Below, piece after piece: positions 26,001 through 35,205 of a stretch of DNA of 64,000 bases (positions are counted from its first letter, which is position 1; each line of letters begins with the position of its first letter). The DNA comes from JAUUSJ01 sp051880475. GTDB lineage: Bacteria; Bacillota; Clostridia; Lachnospirales; Lachnospiraceae. The notes beneath the pieces are model-generated. The model made no database searches and was not told where the DNA came from. It saw only the letters and a program-made list of their open reading frames with translations. A program made the position numbers and the translations under genes. The stretch lies in contig JBJEOA010000061.1 in NCBI GenBank assembly GCA_051880475.1, positions 1-64,000 on the forward strand. The letters are read 5' to 3'.

Positions 26001-27400
26001 TCTTCTTGAGTTACACTATTACAGGTATTACCAAGAATCCATGTCAAACTGCCAATTCCCTTACTTGTGATAGTAAAATACTGACGCTCTGAACCTGCCC
26101 AGTTATTAATTCCTTTTACCTCAACATATGCCTCTCCTGCATTAATATTATTGCCATAGGTCAATGTATAATCTACATTTTCTTTTAAAATAGTTGAATC
26201 AAATATTACCGTCACTTCTGGTTTCTTTTCTGTTCCATCATAGGCATACTCTGTCTGTGATAAAGAAATATTACATGAGGATATCGGCTGCTTATCATAT
26301 ACATTAACGGAATAAGGAAGATTCTGTGTATATCCATATAATGTAGCTGTTAAATTTGTTGCTCCTACACTTACACCAAAAAGTGTATCTTCAGAATACG
26401 TAGCAATAGAAGTATCTGCCACGCCAATTGTCGGCATATCAGCCACTGGTCCTTTTCCCCTTGGCCAATTTCCATTAAAACTTGCTATCACGTTAGAAGA
26501 AATAGAAACAGGTGTCGTACCATTAACCTGCAAATTATAGGAATCCTGATTCAATGTGACATCCAGACCTGTAATTATGGATTTTGCTGCTTCAACAGGA
26601 GTTATTTGTTCACTGTCATTTGCTGTCGTAGTTGCAGTATTAATGGAAGTTCTATAAGCAAATTCTTCTACCCAATAATGTACTCCGTTATAATAAGCAT
26701 GCCCAACACCAACGCAATTAAATTTGTTAGATAACATATTACGTCTATGTCCCTGACCATAATAATCATCGTTATCTTCTCTCCAACCTTTGTTTACACT
26801 TACTGCACTTGTATAACCTGCGGCAATATTTTCTCCTGCAGCATAATAAGAAATATCATACGCAGTAAAACAAGTTAATCCATTTGGTCTCGTATGGTCA
26901 TATGACATTGCAATCTCTGCCGCACGCTTCATTGCAATTTTCTCCAAATCATAATCATATGCCAACTCGCTTAAATTGCTGCAAATTGTTTTGGTTGTAT
27001 TGTCGGAATTCCAATACCAAGCATCTGTGCTGCTTGTTCTCATCTCATTGATCATATTGAGAATACTTCTCGCTTCTGTCTGACCATATTGTAATGGCAA
27101 ATTGACCGTTATCGTATCCTGTGCGGATGCCTGTATTACGTCGCTGCCTTCTGTGATAATCTGTTCTTGTCCTGATTGTCCCTGAATTTCTCCAACTTGT
27201 ACTAAATTTTCTTCCTCACTTTGATTTTCAATTCCGACTTGAAAATCATCGGCGGACGCTTCTTCTTGTGCCAATAAATCATTATCCATGCTATCCTCAA
27301 TTTCAGAAGCATTTGCGATAATATTTCCCGTTAGAGATGTTGGCATCATAGAGAACACCATAATTACCACTAATAGTAGTGCTAATATTTTTCTTTTCAT
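23090..27400 (-). CDS. Large secreted CAP-domain surface protein with repeats
   Basis: The 1436-residue protein starts with a signal peptide (KRKILALLLVVIMVF), then a low-complexity Gln/Glu linker. A CAP/SCP domain follows at about 110-270, with ILNMINEMR, the central YDHTRPNG with its His, AGENIA and GQGHRRNML. A bacterial Ig-like/MBG-type region follows (YDGTEKKPEVTV). Then comes a long array of two interleaved Cys-containing units: 39-residue HEWSEWKETKKATCTEEGEK units and longer HELEKVAAKAATCTEAGNK units, each with CSRC- or CKEC-type pairs. Three 82-residue Ig-like repeats, nearly identical, are encoded with a 246-bp period at about 23380-24125. There is no LPxTG motif, so anchoring is unknown. 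An AAAGGAGG site precedes the ATG. Confidence 0.9.
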   Translation of the reverse strand: MKRKILALLLVVIMVFSMMPTSLTGNIIANASEIEDSMDNDLLAQEEASADDFQVGIENQSEEENLVQVGEIQGQSGQEQIITEGSDVIQASAQDTITVNLPLQYGQTEARSILNMINEMRTSSTDAWYWNSDNTTKTICSNLSELAYDYDLEKIAMKRAAEIAMSYDHTRPNGLTCFTAYDISYYAAGENIAAGYTSAVSVNKGWREDNDDYYGQGHRRNMLSNKFNCVGVGHAYYNGVHYWVEEFAYRTSINTATTTANDSEQITPVEAAKSIITGLDVTLNQDSYNLQVNGTTPVSISSNVIASFNGNWPRGKGPVADMPTIGVADTSIATYSEDTLFGVSVGATNLTATLYGYTQNLPYSVNVYDKQPISSCNISLSQTEYAYDGTEKKPEVTVIFDSTILKENVDYTLTYGNNINAGEAYVEVKGINNWAGSERQYFTITSKGIGSLTWILGNTCNSVTQEEQDPSLILKDGTKILVEGIDYEKTYDVNDKKTGGIIWVTGLGNYSEGGIYTGRYYTYHKYYTSQVVEKSTCSKQGIRRWTCNECGKTKDEAIELNSNNHTYNEGAITKEPTCTEKGIKTYTCTGCGTTKTEDVVATGHTLIKTDAKAPTYTEAGNKEYYTCSKCDKSFSDAQGKNETTVSEMIIPALKHDMTRVAAKEATCTELGNKEYYICKECNKIYSDAAGKNETSIKAMTIPVLGHEWSEWKETKKATCTEEGEKERKCSRCNKTETQKVSALGHEWSEWKETKEATCTEEGEKERKCSRCSEIETQKVSALGHEWSEWKETKKATCTEEGEKERKCSRCSEIETQKVSALGHEWSEWKETKKATCTEEGEKERKCSRCSEIETQKVEVLGHELEKVAAKAATCTEAGNKEYYSCKECNKIYSDAAGKNETSVKAMTILALGHEWSEWKEIKKATCTEEGEKERKCSRCSEIETQKVSALGHELEKVAAKEATCTEVGNKEYYSCKECNKIYSDAAGKNETSVKAMTIPALGHEWSEWKETKKATCTEEGEKERKCSRCNKTETQKVSALSHELEKVAAKAATYTEAGNKEYYKCKRCSKLFSDAAGKNETTLKEVTIAPLEKKGQTITGVSSTYTKTYGNSAFSLGAKAKGKLTYKSSNTSIVTVSSSGTVTIKGIGTAKITITAASTSTYKSATKTVTVVVNKASQSITGVSSTYTKTYGNSAFSLGAKAKGKLTYKSSNTSIVTVSSSGTVTIKGIGTAKITITAASTSTYKSATKTVTVVVNKASQSITGVSSTYTKTYGNSAFSLGAKAKGKLTYKSSNTSIVTVSSSGTVTIKGVGTAKITITAASTSTYESATKVVTINVQKISPTIKVKTSSKTFYYSTLKKKAQSFQLGGYANSKGKITYTKSSGSSSLTIDKATGTVTIKKGAKKGTYTAKITMQVAERGNYKSGSKTITIKVIVK

Positions 27401-27560
27401 TTTTACATTCCTCCTTTAAAAATTTTTCCGACTTCCTACACTAAGAATATATAAGTTTATTTTACCATAGTCTTCCTCTTGAAACAAGCAAAGTTCATAC
27501 ATTTGAACACCTATAATTCTATAAATCAATGAGTATGTAGAAATTAATCAGCTTATATTA

Positions 27561-27608
27561 AAAGGCCAAATATCACCTATTTTTAAAAATCTGTGACATT
27601 TGACCTTT
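27561..27608 (-). terminator. Terminator of the lacZ-GPH operon
   Basis: AAAGGCCAAATATCAC (27561-27576) pairs with GTGACATTTGACCTTT (27593-27608) with two mismatches. It lies directly after the transporter stop. Confidence 0.8.
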
Positions 27609-27625
27609 CTATAATTATTAAATTT

Positions 27626-28993
27626 TTATTTATTTAATTTAACTCTTAATTCTGCATTTGCTTTTTCTACATTCATTCTTGACATTACAAAAGTAATGAT
27701 AAGTGTAATAATTACAGGTATCCATAAATACATAAGCTTTAACATATTAATACAAGAATCTGGCTGGACTGCTAATTGACCATTATATTTTCCAAACTCT
27801 AACATCCATCCAACAATCGCTGTACCAATTCCTCCACCTAATTTTACACCTAATGATGTACAAGAATACATTGTACCGTCCACACGTTTATTTTTTGTAA
27901 GATATGTATATTGAGAACATTCTGCAATTACAGCATTCATATCTCCCTGCCATGGTCCCATACCAAAAGCCGCCACTGCAGTAAATGCAAACATCAAAGG
28001 AATACTTCCCATATAGGCTGCAACAACTACTAACGCACGTCCAATTGTTCCAAGAGCAAATCCATAGAAGTTTAATTTATACATGCCTTTCCATTTTGCA
28101 ACAAGGGATGGTGTAATGATAAGCACAACAATTAGAGGAATATTGATTGCCCATGCGAAATAAGAATAAAGATTTTCATTTTGCATTACATACTTCATAT
28201 AATAAATACCAACACCGAGCATCGCTGAATACAACTGCTGTAAAATATATGTCGCGCAAATCATCATATAGTATTTATTAGAAATCAACAATTTTGCAGC
28301 GTCAATTAAAGTATATTTTTCATTTTCTTCAACTTCTGCGTCATCTGTCTCTTTTAATTCTTCATCAGACAATTCTTTTACAGAGAATACAGAAATTGTG
28401 TTTACCACAAGACCAATAATCGCATAAATGATCGCAACTATTCTCCACGCATTTGCATCACCACCAAGCTTTGCAACAAATCCTATTGTCATTGACTGAA
28501 TCAATAAACTTGTAGAAAATGCAAAGATAAAACGGAAAGATCCCATCTCCACTCTCTCTTTATTATTCTTAGTTACAAGTGCAGTCAATGCAGAATAAGC
28601 GATATTATTAGCCGTGTAAAAAATAGAATTTAATAAAGTATAAGCAATAAAGAACCAAGCATACTGTGCCGTTTTTCCTAAACTTGTAGGAATTGCAAAA
28701 ATAGCAGCTAGCGTAATCGCACATCCAATATAACCATAAAGCATCCAAGGTCTTGCTTTTCCTAATCTACTTTTTGTTTTATCAATCATGGAACCAAAAA
28801 AGACATCTGTCACACCGTCAAATAATTTTGAAACGGCGATCAACGTTCCTACAATTCCCGCGTTTAATCCTACGATATCTGTAAGATAAATCATTACAAA
28901 AAATGTAAGGAAGGCATATACTACATTACCTGCGATATCTCCCGATCCATATCCGACTTTATTATACCATTTTAAATATTTCTTTTCGTTCAT
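27626..28993 (-). CDS. GPH-family sugar:cation symporter
   Basis: The 455-residue membrane protein has about 12 transmembrane segments. It begins with the GPH (MelB/XynP-type) pattern KVGYGSGDIAGNVVYAFLTFF, followed by LFDGVTDVFFGSMIDKTKS with the Asp residues that bind the coupling cation, and GKARPWMLYG. It would import a galactoside or related glycoside with a cation. It starts 18 nt after the beta-galactosidase stop, so the two form an operon that takes up and cleaves the sugar. Substrate is inferred from this pairing. Confidence 0.92.
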   Translation of the reverse strand: MNEKKYLKWYNKVGYGSGDIAGNVVYAFLTFFVMIYLTDIVGLNAGIVGTLIAVSKLFDGVTDVFFGSMIDKTKSRLGKARPWMLYGYIGCAITLAAIFAIPTSLGKTAQYAWFFIAYTLLNSIFYTANNIAYSALTALVTKNNKERVEMGSFRFIFAFSTSLLIQSMTIGFVAKLGGDANAWRIVAIIYAIIGLVVNTISVFSVKELSDEELKETDDAEVEENEKYTLIDAAKLLISNKYYMMICATYILQQLYSAMLGVGIYYMKYVMQNENLYSYFAWAINIPLIVVLIITPSLVAKWKGMYKLNFYGFALGTIGRALVVVAAYMGSIPLMFAFTAVAAFGMGPWQGDMNAVIAECSQYTYLTKNKRVDGTMYSCTSLGVKLGGGIGTAIVGWMLEFGKYNGQLAVQPDSCINMLKLMYLWIPVIITLIITFVMSRMNVEKANAELRVKLNK

Positions 28994-29011
28994 TTTTTTC
29001 TTTTCTCCTTA

Positions 29012-32000
29012 TTATTCGTTATTCTTTTTATATGTTATCAGCTTAATTTCAAACTCAAATTCTTTGCAATCCAATCTATATTTTTCTAAAAGTTCTGGAC
29101 CACAGCTATTTGAGCCAATACCACTTTGTGCATAATCCAAACATAAAATAGTATTTCCAGATGGCTGTAATTCAAAATTATGTTTCTTAGCTGTCAGCTC
29201 TTCCTGCGTATAAACGGATGCGTTAAAACAAAATGTTTTTTCCGCTAAAGCCTCTAATTTATAGTTTTCACTTTCTACTGTCACATAAGAACAATCATAG
29301 TGGCTTCCGTTTTCCTGCGGCTTAATATAGTCCTCATGTAAATCATTTACATTTGCATGGAAAATTCCGTGACTCGCCGCTCTACGTTTATCTTGATAAC
29401 ATTCCATTGGGCCCATTCCGTAATACTGTACCTGACTCATATCTTTATTCAAAAACATACGCAAACCAAATCTCGGAAGCATTGGAAATTCTGGATGTCT
29501 CTTCACCTTCATAGAAAGTCCAATCATACCATTTCCATCAATTTTCCATATTGTATCCATATCAAGTATTCTCTGTACGGTATCTGCTGCCATCGACATA
29601 TGACAATGAATAGTCACTCCCTCTTCGCATAATTCCACAGCTGTATCGTAAGCACGCACAGTAGTTTTGTCATATCTTGCCCTATACCATTCCAGTTTAA
29701 TATACATATCATTATCGGTAGGAGCTCGCCAGATATTTACTTCCATAGGTCTTTCTAATTGCTCCATACCATCATATTCCAACTTTGTAAATAAACCGGT
29801 TCGCTTATCAAGAACATATTTGAACTGACTTCCCCAAACAAATACAAATACGTCGTTTTCTTCTACATAAACTTCCTTGTTGCTTTTTCCAATCTGTTCT
29901 ATTTTTTGAATAACTTCCTGATTTCTTCCGTCTTCATTTTTCAAAATTACCTCATCAAAACCTAATAGATGACCTTCTGGAACTAAAGCAGCTTCTTTTA
30001 TAGAATAATAATAAATCTTAAGGTAGGCATTTCCTTTTTTAGGAATATTCATCTTAAATGGAATAGTAGCAGACTTGCCAGGTTCTATAGATGGCGTCTC
30101 AATATATCCATTCTCTAAAATATGTCCATCACAATTGACTTCATACTTCATTTGGATATAATCTTTCGCATTTGTGAAATCAAGATAATTGTGAAATCTT
30201 ATTTTTCCTTCCTTTTGCTCAAAAAGCTCTACTCTGAGTGGACGATAAACATTTTTATATTCTAAAAGACCAGTATGAGGAGTTCTGTCCATATATACAA
30301 GACCATCCATGCAGAAATTGCTATCATTCACATCTTCTCCGTGATCACCGCCATAGAAATACATTGCTTTTCCATTTTCAGCCTGCCCTTTATAAATACC
30401 ATGGTCACACCATTCCCATACAAAACCACCGCACATAATCTCTTCTTTTTGGAAGATTTGGAAATATTCTTCTAAATCTCCAGGGCCATTTCCCATTGAA
30501 TGGCAATATTCAATCAATATAAATGGTTTATCGGGATTACTCTCTAGGTATTCATCTATTTCATTAAAATGAGGATACATTCTGCTAAACAAATCTAAAT
30601 TTGAAAAATCATATTTTCTCTTATCACTATGGTATCTCGCACTTTCAAAATGTGTAAGTCTACTGCTATCGAATTCTTTTGTCCACTTTAATGCTTCCTC
30701 AAAAGTGCATCCATAAGCACATTCATTTCCCATCGACCAGATAACGATACAAGGTCTATTTTTTTCTCTCTCTACACAGCGCTGTACTCTATCCAGTGTC
30801 GGCTCAATAAATACTGGATTATCGGAAATTGCTTCGTTCCAGCGCTTCGCTTTATTCTCAAATTCATTATCGGCATAATAAATTTCTGAAGGACCATGGC
30901 TTTCATTGTCAGCTTCATCTACTACAAAAAAACCATACTCATCACATAGCTGATAGAAAAATGGCTGATTTGGATAATGACTAGAACGAATCGCATTAAA
31001 ATTATGCTGTTTCATCATTTCCATATCTTTTTTCATCTGTTCAATACTGATAACAAATCCCGTTACAGGGTCTGAATCATGTCTGTTTACACCGCGGAAG
31101 ATAATTGGTTTTCCATTAAACAAAACTACATTATTTTCAATATGTATTTCCCTAATTCCTACTCTATCTGTAATCACCTCGTTTTCTGTCTCAAGAATAA
31201 GAGTATATAGATACGGATATTCTGGATTCCAAAGCTGAGGATTTTGGATTACAAACTCAATTGTCTCCTCACCTGTTGAGTTTTCAATTCCAACCACTTC
31301 TCCATCTACTTTAACTAAAGTTGCCTTTGTCGGAATTTTACAATCATTTAAATACTTTATATCTACTGTTATACTCGCCTCTTCTTCTGTGCATGAAGTT
31401 TTTACAAAGTAATCGAAAATAGCCTTTTGTGGACGGTTCAAAATATATACATCATTAAAAATACCACTCATACGGAATTTATCCTGATCTTCCATATAAC
31501 TGCCATCACACCATTTCAAAACAAGAACGGCTAGACGATTTTCGCCCTCTAAAATGACATCGGTAATATCAAATTCACTTGTAGAATGGGACACCTGACT
31601 ATATCCAATATACTGTCCATTGAGCCAAACATAAAAACAGGAATCCACTCCTTCAAAATTTAGAAATGCTTTTGGGGCATCATAACATTTTTTATATTTA
31701 AAATCATAAATATATGTCCCACATGGATTATCTTGTGGTACATATGGCGGATCAAATGGAAATGGGTATTTGATATTTGTATACTGATGTGTATCATATC
31801 CGTAGTTTTGCCATACTCCTGGCACAGGAACTAATTCGTAACCTTCCTCTACGTAATCTTTTTCATAAAATTTTTCCTGCAAGTCATAAATACTACTGTA
31901 ATATCGGAATTTCCATTGGTCATTCAATAGCTGAAATCGGTCCGACTGATTTCTGTTTTCCACTAATGTATGCATTACTTTGGATGCCGGAATATAGTAA

Positions 32001-32065
32001 CAACGATTTGGCATCGTATTTTCATGCAATATACTTAGATTTTCATAATTTCTTGGTACTATCAT
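29012..32065 (-). CDS. lacZ: GH2 beta-galactosidase, LacZ type
   Basis: The 1017-residue protein is a full-length LacZ-type glycoside hydrolase. The N-terminal sugar-binding domain has GVDSCFYVWLNGQYIGYSQV. The TIM barrel has GVNRHDSDPVTG, RSSHYPNQPFFYQLCDEYG, the acid/base Glu in SMGNECAYG and the nucleophile Glu in ILIEYCHSMGN. The C-terminal half is the LacZ domain-5 beta-sandwich, with YGMGPMECYQDK. No signal peptide is present, so it acts in the cytoplasm on sugar imported by the co-transcribed symporter. An AraC regulator is divergent across a 226-nt gap containing a repeated motif at 32134-32155. Confidence 0.95.
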   Translation of the reverse strand: MIVPRNYENLSILHENTMPNRCYYIPASKVMHTLVENRNQSDRFQLLNDQWKFRYYSSIYDLQEKFYEKDYVEEGYELVPVPGVWQNYGYDTHQYTNIKYPFPFDPPYVPQDNPCGTYIYDFKYKKCYDAPKAFLNFEGVDSCFYVWLNGQYIGYSQVSHSTSEFDITDVILEGENRLAVLVLKWCDGSYMEDQDKFRMSGIFNDVYILNRPQKAIFDYFVKTSCTEEEASITVDIKYLNDCKIPTKATLVKVDGEVVGIENSTGEETIEFVIQNPQLWNPEYPYLYTLILETENEVITDRVGIREIHIENNVVLFNGKPIIFRGVNRHDSDPVTGFVISIEQMKKDMEMMKQHNFNAIRSSHYPNQPFFYQLCDEYGFFVVDEADNESHGPSEIYYADNEFENKAKRWNEAISDNPVFIEPTLDRVQRCVEREKNRPCIVIWSMGNECAYGCTFEEALKWTKEFDSSRLTHFESARYHSDKRKYDFSNLDLFSRMYPHFNEIDEYLESNPDKPFILIEYCHSMGNGPGDLEEYFQIFQKEEIMCGGFVWEWCDHGIYKGQAENGKAMYFYGGDHGEDVNDSNFCMDGLVYMDRTPHTGLLEYKNVYRPLRVELFEQKEGKIRFHNYLDFTNAKDYIQMKYEVNCDGHILENGYIETPSIEPGKSATIPFKMNIPKKGNAYLKIYYYSIKEAALVPEGHLLGFDEVILKNEDGRNQEVIQKIEQIGKSNKEVYVEENDVFVFVWGSQFKYVLDKRTGLFTKLEYDGMEQLERPMEVNIWRAPTDNDMYIKLEWYRARYDKTTVRAYDTAVELCEEGVTIHCHMSMAADTVQRILDMDTIWKIDGNGMIGLSMKVKRHPEFPMLPRFGLRMFLNKDMSQVQYYGMGPMECYQDKRRAASHGIFHANVNDLHEDYIKPQENGSHYDCSYVTVESENYKLEALAEKTFCFNASVYTQEELTAKKHNFELQPSGNTILCLDYAQSGIGSNSCGPELLEKYRLDCKEFEFEIKLITYKKNNE

Positions 32066-32133
32066 CTTTGTTACACCTCCATGTATTTACTAAACTAAGT
32101 GTAAATTTTTCTTCCAAATATAGCTATAAATTG

Positions 32134-32155
32134 CATTAGACAAAACATGCACAAA
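32134..32155. promoter_or_regulatory. 22-bp motif upstream of lacZ, repeated at 35206-35227
   Basis: The 22-bp sequence begins CATTAGACAAAACATGCAC and recurs exactly 3.07 kb away. It lies 69-90 bp upstream of lacZ, where an AraC-type activator or catabolite regulator would bind. On the lacZ strand it contains TTGTCT, which is 17 nt from TATTTG and could form a weak promoter. Confidence 0.6.
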
Positions 32156-32291
32156 CTGATACTATTAATATACAAATATACAGATTAAGATATTAGGACA
32201 AAAGGTATTTATTATACAGACATGAACGGTTTTTTGACCTTTTTACCCTGACATCCTATTTCATCATATTAATAGAAAGAGGTGACACTCC

Positions 32292-33164
32292 ATGTATACA
32301 GATTCCGCATATTGGCATAATAAAGTTTTAGATTTTAAGGACAAAAGTAAACCGTTGTTTGTATGCAGTTGTGGTACATACCATTTGTTTTCACGGCCCA
32401 AACTTCCAACTCATCGTCCTCGTGGGCGTTTAGACTGGCAAATTCTTTACATCGCATCTGGAAAGGCTCATTTTTACTTTAACGGTGTGGAGGAAATTGT
32501 GACTGCTGGAAATATGGTCATATATCGTCCTAAAGAAGAACAACGCTACTATTATTATGGCATTGACCATACCGAAGTATACTGGGTTCACTTTACTGGC
32601 GGAAATGTAAAAAATATCCTCAGAAAATATGGTATACCTGATAATTCACATGTCATCCATACTGGAACTTCTTTAGAATATAAAAGAATTTTTACACAAA
32701 TGATTCAAGAGTTAAAATTATGTAAAGAAGATTACGAAGAACTTCTCGTATGCTATCTTAAACATCTTTTAATCATGATTCATCGCTTAATTAATGTAGA
32801 ACCTAAAAGTAAAACTCATGTTCTCATGGAAGAAATGAACATTGCCGTTCGATATTTTCACGAGAACTATAATAAACCGATTTGCATTGAAGAATATGCC
32901 ATCTCTCGCCATATGAGTGTTAGCTGGTTTATCCGAAACTTTAAAGAGTATACAGAAATAACTCCTGCTCAATATATTATTTCTCTGCGCATATCGAATG
33001 CACAGACATTATTAGAATCAACAAATTATAATGTCACTGAAATTTCCGAAATTGTGGGGTATGACAATCCACTTTACTTTAGTCGAATTTTCAAAAAGCA
33101 AAGTGGATTGTCCCCTAGTGATTTTCGGAAACAATTACAAGAAAGTGCACTTGAAAACAACTAG
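32292..33164 (+). CDS. AraC-family regulator of the lacZ operon
   Basis: The 290-residue protein has an N-terminal cupin-like sensor (RGRLDWQILYIASGKAHF, RPKEEQRYYYYG, VYWVHFTG). Two C-terminal helix-turn-helix motifs follow: IEEYAISRHMSVSWFIRNFK, and NVTEISEIVGYDNPLYFSRI with the AraC signature FKKQSGLSPSDFRK. It lies head-to-head with lacZ, so it probably activates that operon on sensing the sugar. AGAGGTGA precedes the ATG. A shared terminator for the converging HAD gene follows. Confidence 0.93.
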   Translation: MYTDSAYWHNKVLDFKDKSKPLFVCSCGTYHLFSRPKLPTHRPRGRLDWQILYIASGKAHFYFNGVEEIVTAGNMVIYRPKEEQRYYYYGIDHTEVYWVHFTGGNVKNILRKYGIPDNSHVIHTGTSLEYKRIFTQMIQELKLCKEDYEELLVCYLKHLLIMIHRLINVEPKSKTHVLMEEMNIAVRYFHENYNKPICIEEYAISRHMSVSWFIRNFKEYTEITPAQYIISLRISNAQTLLESTNYNVTEISEIVGYDNPLYFSRIFKKQSGLSPSDFRKQLQESALENN

Positions 33165-33171
33165 CTATTTT

Positions 33172-33213
33172 GGAACTGTGGAGATGGCTTTTTGCCATTT
33201 CCATACGGTTTCC
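33172..33213. terminator. Shared terminator between convergent AraC and HAD genes
   Basis: GGAACTGTGGAGATGGC pairs with GCCATTTCCATACGGTTTCC around TTTTT, with a few bulges. It lies between two genes that converge. Confidence 0.6.
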
Positions 33214-33248
33214 TCTAAACTATTATGTTTCATTTGCTCTAATCTACT

Positions 33249-34061
33249 TTACATTTTATTCTCACCTCCCTTCAAATTTATTTTTGCTGCTTTTACAATA
33301 TCTCCCACGCCATTTAATATGACTGTTGGTTGATATGCATATGTTTTTAGAGTTTCCTCCGTAGAAACTCCTGATAAAACCAATACCGTAGAAACACCAC
33401 TTTCTGTTCCCGCAACAATATCTGTATCCATTCGATCACCTACAATTACAGCCTCTGCAGAGTGACATCCTAGCATCTTCAATCCTGTTCTCATCATTAA
33501 AGGGTTCGGTTTTCCACAAAAATATGCTTTTTTCCCTGTTGCAATCTCTATCGGAGCCACAAGTGCACCACATGCAGGAGAAATTCCATCTTCTATCGGA
33601 CCTGATACATCACTATTTGCACCAATAAGCTTGGCTCCTTTTAATACTAAATTAGTTGCCTTTGTAAGAGTATCCAAAGAATATGCTTTTCCTTCTCCTA
33701 CAACAACATAATCTGGATTAACATCATTCATAGTAATGCCAGCTTCATATAATGCGTTATATAATCCAGCCTCTCCTATTACATATGCTGAACATCCGGG
33801 AGCTTGCTCTTTCAAGAAAGCAGCGGTAGCAAGAGCACTTGTATAGAAATGTTCCTCTGATACGTCTAGTCCCATACGCGCTAATTTTTGATTTAATTCT
33901 CGCGGAGTATATCCACTATTATTTGTTAAGAAGAGAAAATCTTTCTTTTCTTCGTGAAGCCATTTGATAAACTCTGCTACCCCTTTAAGCACTTTATTTC
34001 CGTGATAAATCACACCATCCATATCACAGATAAATCCTTTCTTTTCGTTAAAATTAATCAT
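33249..34061 (-). CDS. HAD-IIA family sugar-phosphatase (NagD-like)
   Basis: The 270-residue hydrolase has the HAD motifs: FICDMDGVIYHG with the nucleophile Asp and second Asp, TNNSG in motif II, a C2-type cap in the middle, GKPNPLMM, and VGDRMDTDI in motif IV. The C2a cap and NNSG place it with NagD/AraL/p-nitrophenylphosphatase-like enzymes. The substrate, a sugar or nucleotide phosphate, is not visible. It follows the AraC gene by 22 nt and is probably in the same operon. Confidence 0.9.
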   Translation of the reverse strand: MINFNEKKGFICDMDGVIYHGNKVLKGVAEFIKWLHEEKKDFLFLTNNSGYTPRELNQKLARMGLDVSEEHFYTSALATAAFLKEQAPGCSAYVIGEAGLYNALYEAGITMNDVNPDYVVVGEGKAYSLDTLTKATNLVLKGAKLIGANSDVSGPIEDGISPACGALVAPIEIATGKKAYFCGKPNPLMMRTGLKMLGCHSAEAVIVGDRMDTDIVAGTESGVSTVLVLSGVSTEETLKTYAYQPTVILNGVGDIVKAAKINLKGGENKM

Positions 34062-34083
34062 TTTTGATTCCTCTCTTTCCTTT

Positions 34084-34884
34084 TTAAATAACTTGTTTTT
34101 CTTTAAAATGATTTTTATATTCTCTTGGTGTCATTCTATATTTATCTTGAAATGCTCTATTAAATGTTCTTTGGCTTTGAAAACCAGCCTCTAAACAAAT
34201 ATCCGTAATTGTTTTATCTGTATATTCAAGTAACGAAACTACATAATTTAATCTTTGATCATTCAAATATTGGTTAAAATTCGTGTGAAATGTTGACGAA
34301 AAAATTCGTGACAAAACATATTTACTTATGCCCAAATCTTTTGCCATAATATCTAGAGTGATTTCTTCCTTGAAATTTTTTGCCATATAACTTACAGCTC
34401 TATAAATCATATCGTCACTCTCAAAATGTTCTCTTAGAACGAATTCAAAACAGGGCATACTCCTCGCCAAAATAATCTGTGTATAAGCTTGCTCAATAAT
34501 TGGATTGCGAATTTTTTCTTCGTACAAATTTACAATAGATTGATATATGTCTGGATGTACATTTTCTTTTTTTATAACTGGATTTACGGGGCAGTACTTT
34601 TGGAGTGTTTCCATAAAACAGCTAGTTAATGACGTCTGTACAACTAAATAGAAAGCTTCATTTTTTCCCTTTCCAAATACTTGGTAATGATGAATTAAAT
34701 TTGGAAAAACAATTCCAAAATCTCCTTTTTCCATATGATATAATTCACAACCAACTCCCAGCTCTAAACTTCCCTCAGTCACATAAACTAATTCCAATCC
34801 ACTATGAAGATGAGGTGGGAAATGCTTAGACTCTTTATGGATAATATGCAATTCCTCATTCTTTTTTTTATATAATGTAATCAA
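34084..34884 (-). CDS. AraC-family regulator with N-terminal cupin
   Basis: The 266-residue protein has a cupin sensor (HIIHKESKHFPPHLHSGLEL and FPNLIHHYQVFG). Two helix-turn-helix motifs follow: LDIMAKDLGISKYVLSRIFS, and TDICLEAGFQSQRTFNRAFQ with RMTPREYKNHF. It leads an apparent two-gene unit with the HAD phosphatase and diverges from a 25-codon small ORF. No direct clue to its ligand. Confidence 0.92.
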   Translation of the reverse strand: MITLYKKKNEELHIIHKESKHFPPHLHSGLELVYVTEGSLELGVGCELYHMEKGDFGIVFPNLIHHYQVFGKGKNEAFYLVVQTSLTSCFMETLQKYCPVNPVIKKENVHPDIYQSIVNLYEEKIRNPIIEQAYTQIILARSMPCFEFVLREHFESDDMIYRAVSYMAKNFKEEITLDIMAKDLGISKYVLSRIFSSTFHTNFNQYLNDQRLNYVVSLLEYTDKTITDICLEAGFQSQRTFNRAFQDKYRMTPREYKNHFKEKQVI

Positions 34885-34994
34885 GTATGCCCCTCCCTTG
34901 CAAAATTTGACTATTTTTCATTCACATTTGGCAAGTATTTATTCGTTTCATGCGTTATGATAACCTTACAAAAAACAGAAAGGAGAAATACAAT

Positions 34995-35072
34995 ATGAAC
35001 AAAATTATCCAATATTTTAAACATGTTATGGAGTTCTACGCTGGTTTCTATAAAGGTACTTATCATATTTAA
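34995..35072 (+). CDS. Putative 25-residue micropeptide
   Basis: The ORF begins MNKIIQYFKHVMEFYAGFYK. It is aromatic-rich and amphipathic-looking, with AAAGGAGAAATACA directly before the ATG and a hairpin plus T-run at 35124-35156 about 50 nt after the stop. A ribosome site, short ORF and terminator in an otherwise gene-free 560-bp gap suggest a real small gene. It is divergent from the AraC gene. No family is recognised. Confidence 0.55.
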   Translation: MNKIIQYFKHVMEFYAGFYKGTYHI

Positions 35073-35123
35073 TTATAGTACTATATAGAAATTCACACGA
35101 ATATGTAACTCAATAAACCTTTG

Positions 35124-35156
35124 AAACCGGCCATTTCCTAGGAACTGGTCGTTTTT
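35124..35156 (+). terminator. Terminator after the micropeptide ORF
   Basis: AAACCGGCCATTTCC and GGAACTGGTCGTTT pair with small bulges around a CTAGG-type loop, followed by TTTTT on the plus strand. Confidence 0.6.
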
Positions 35157-35205
35157 CATTTCTATAAGTATTATAGTTTTTTCTTTATCATTATTCCATA
35201 AAGTA

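Noticed and set aside
35073..35159. 28-codon minus-strand ORF antisense to the micropeptide region
   Set aside because: No ribosome site and it runs through the terminator hairpin; kept only as a possible transcript downstream of the second 22-bp motif.
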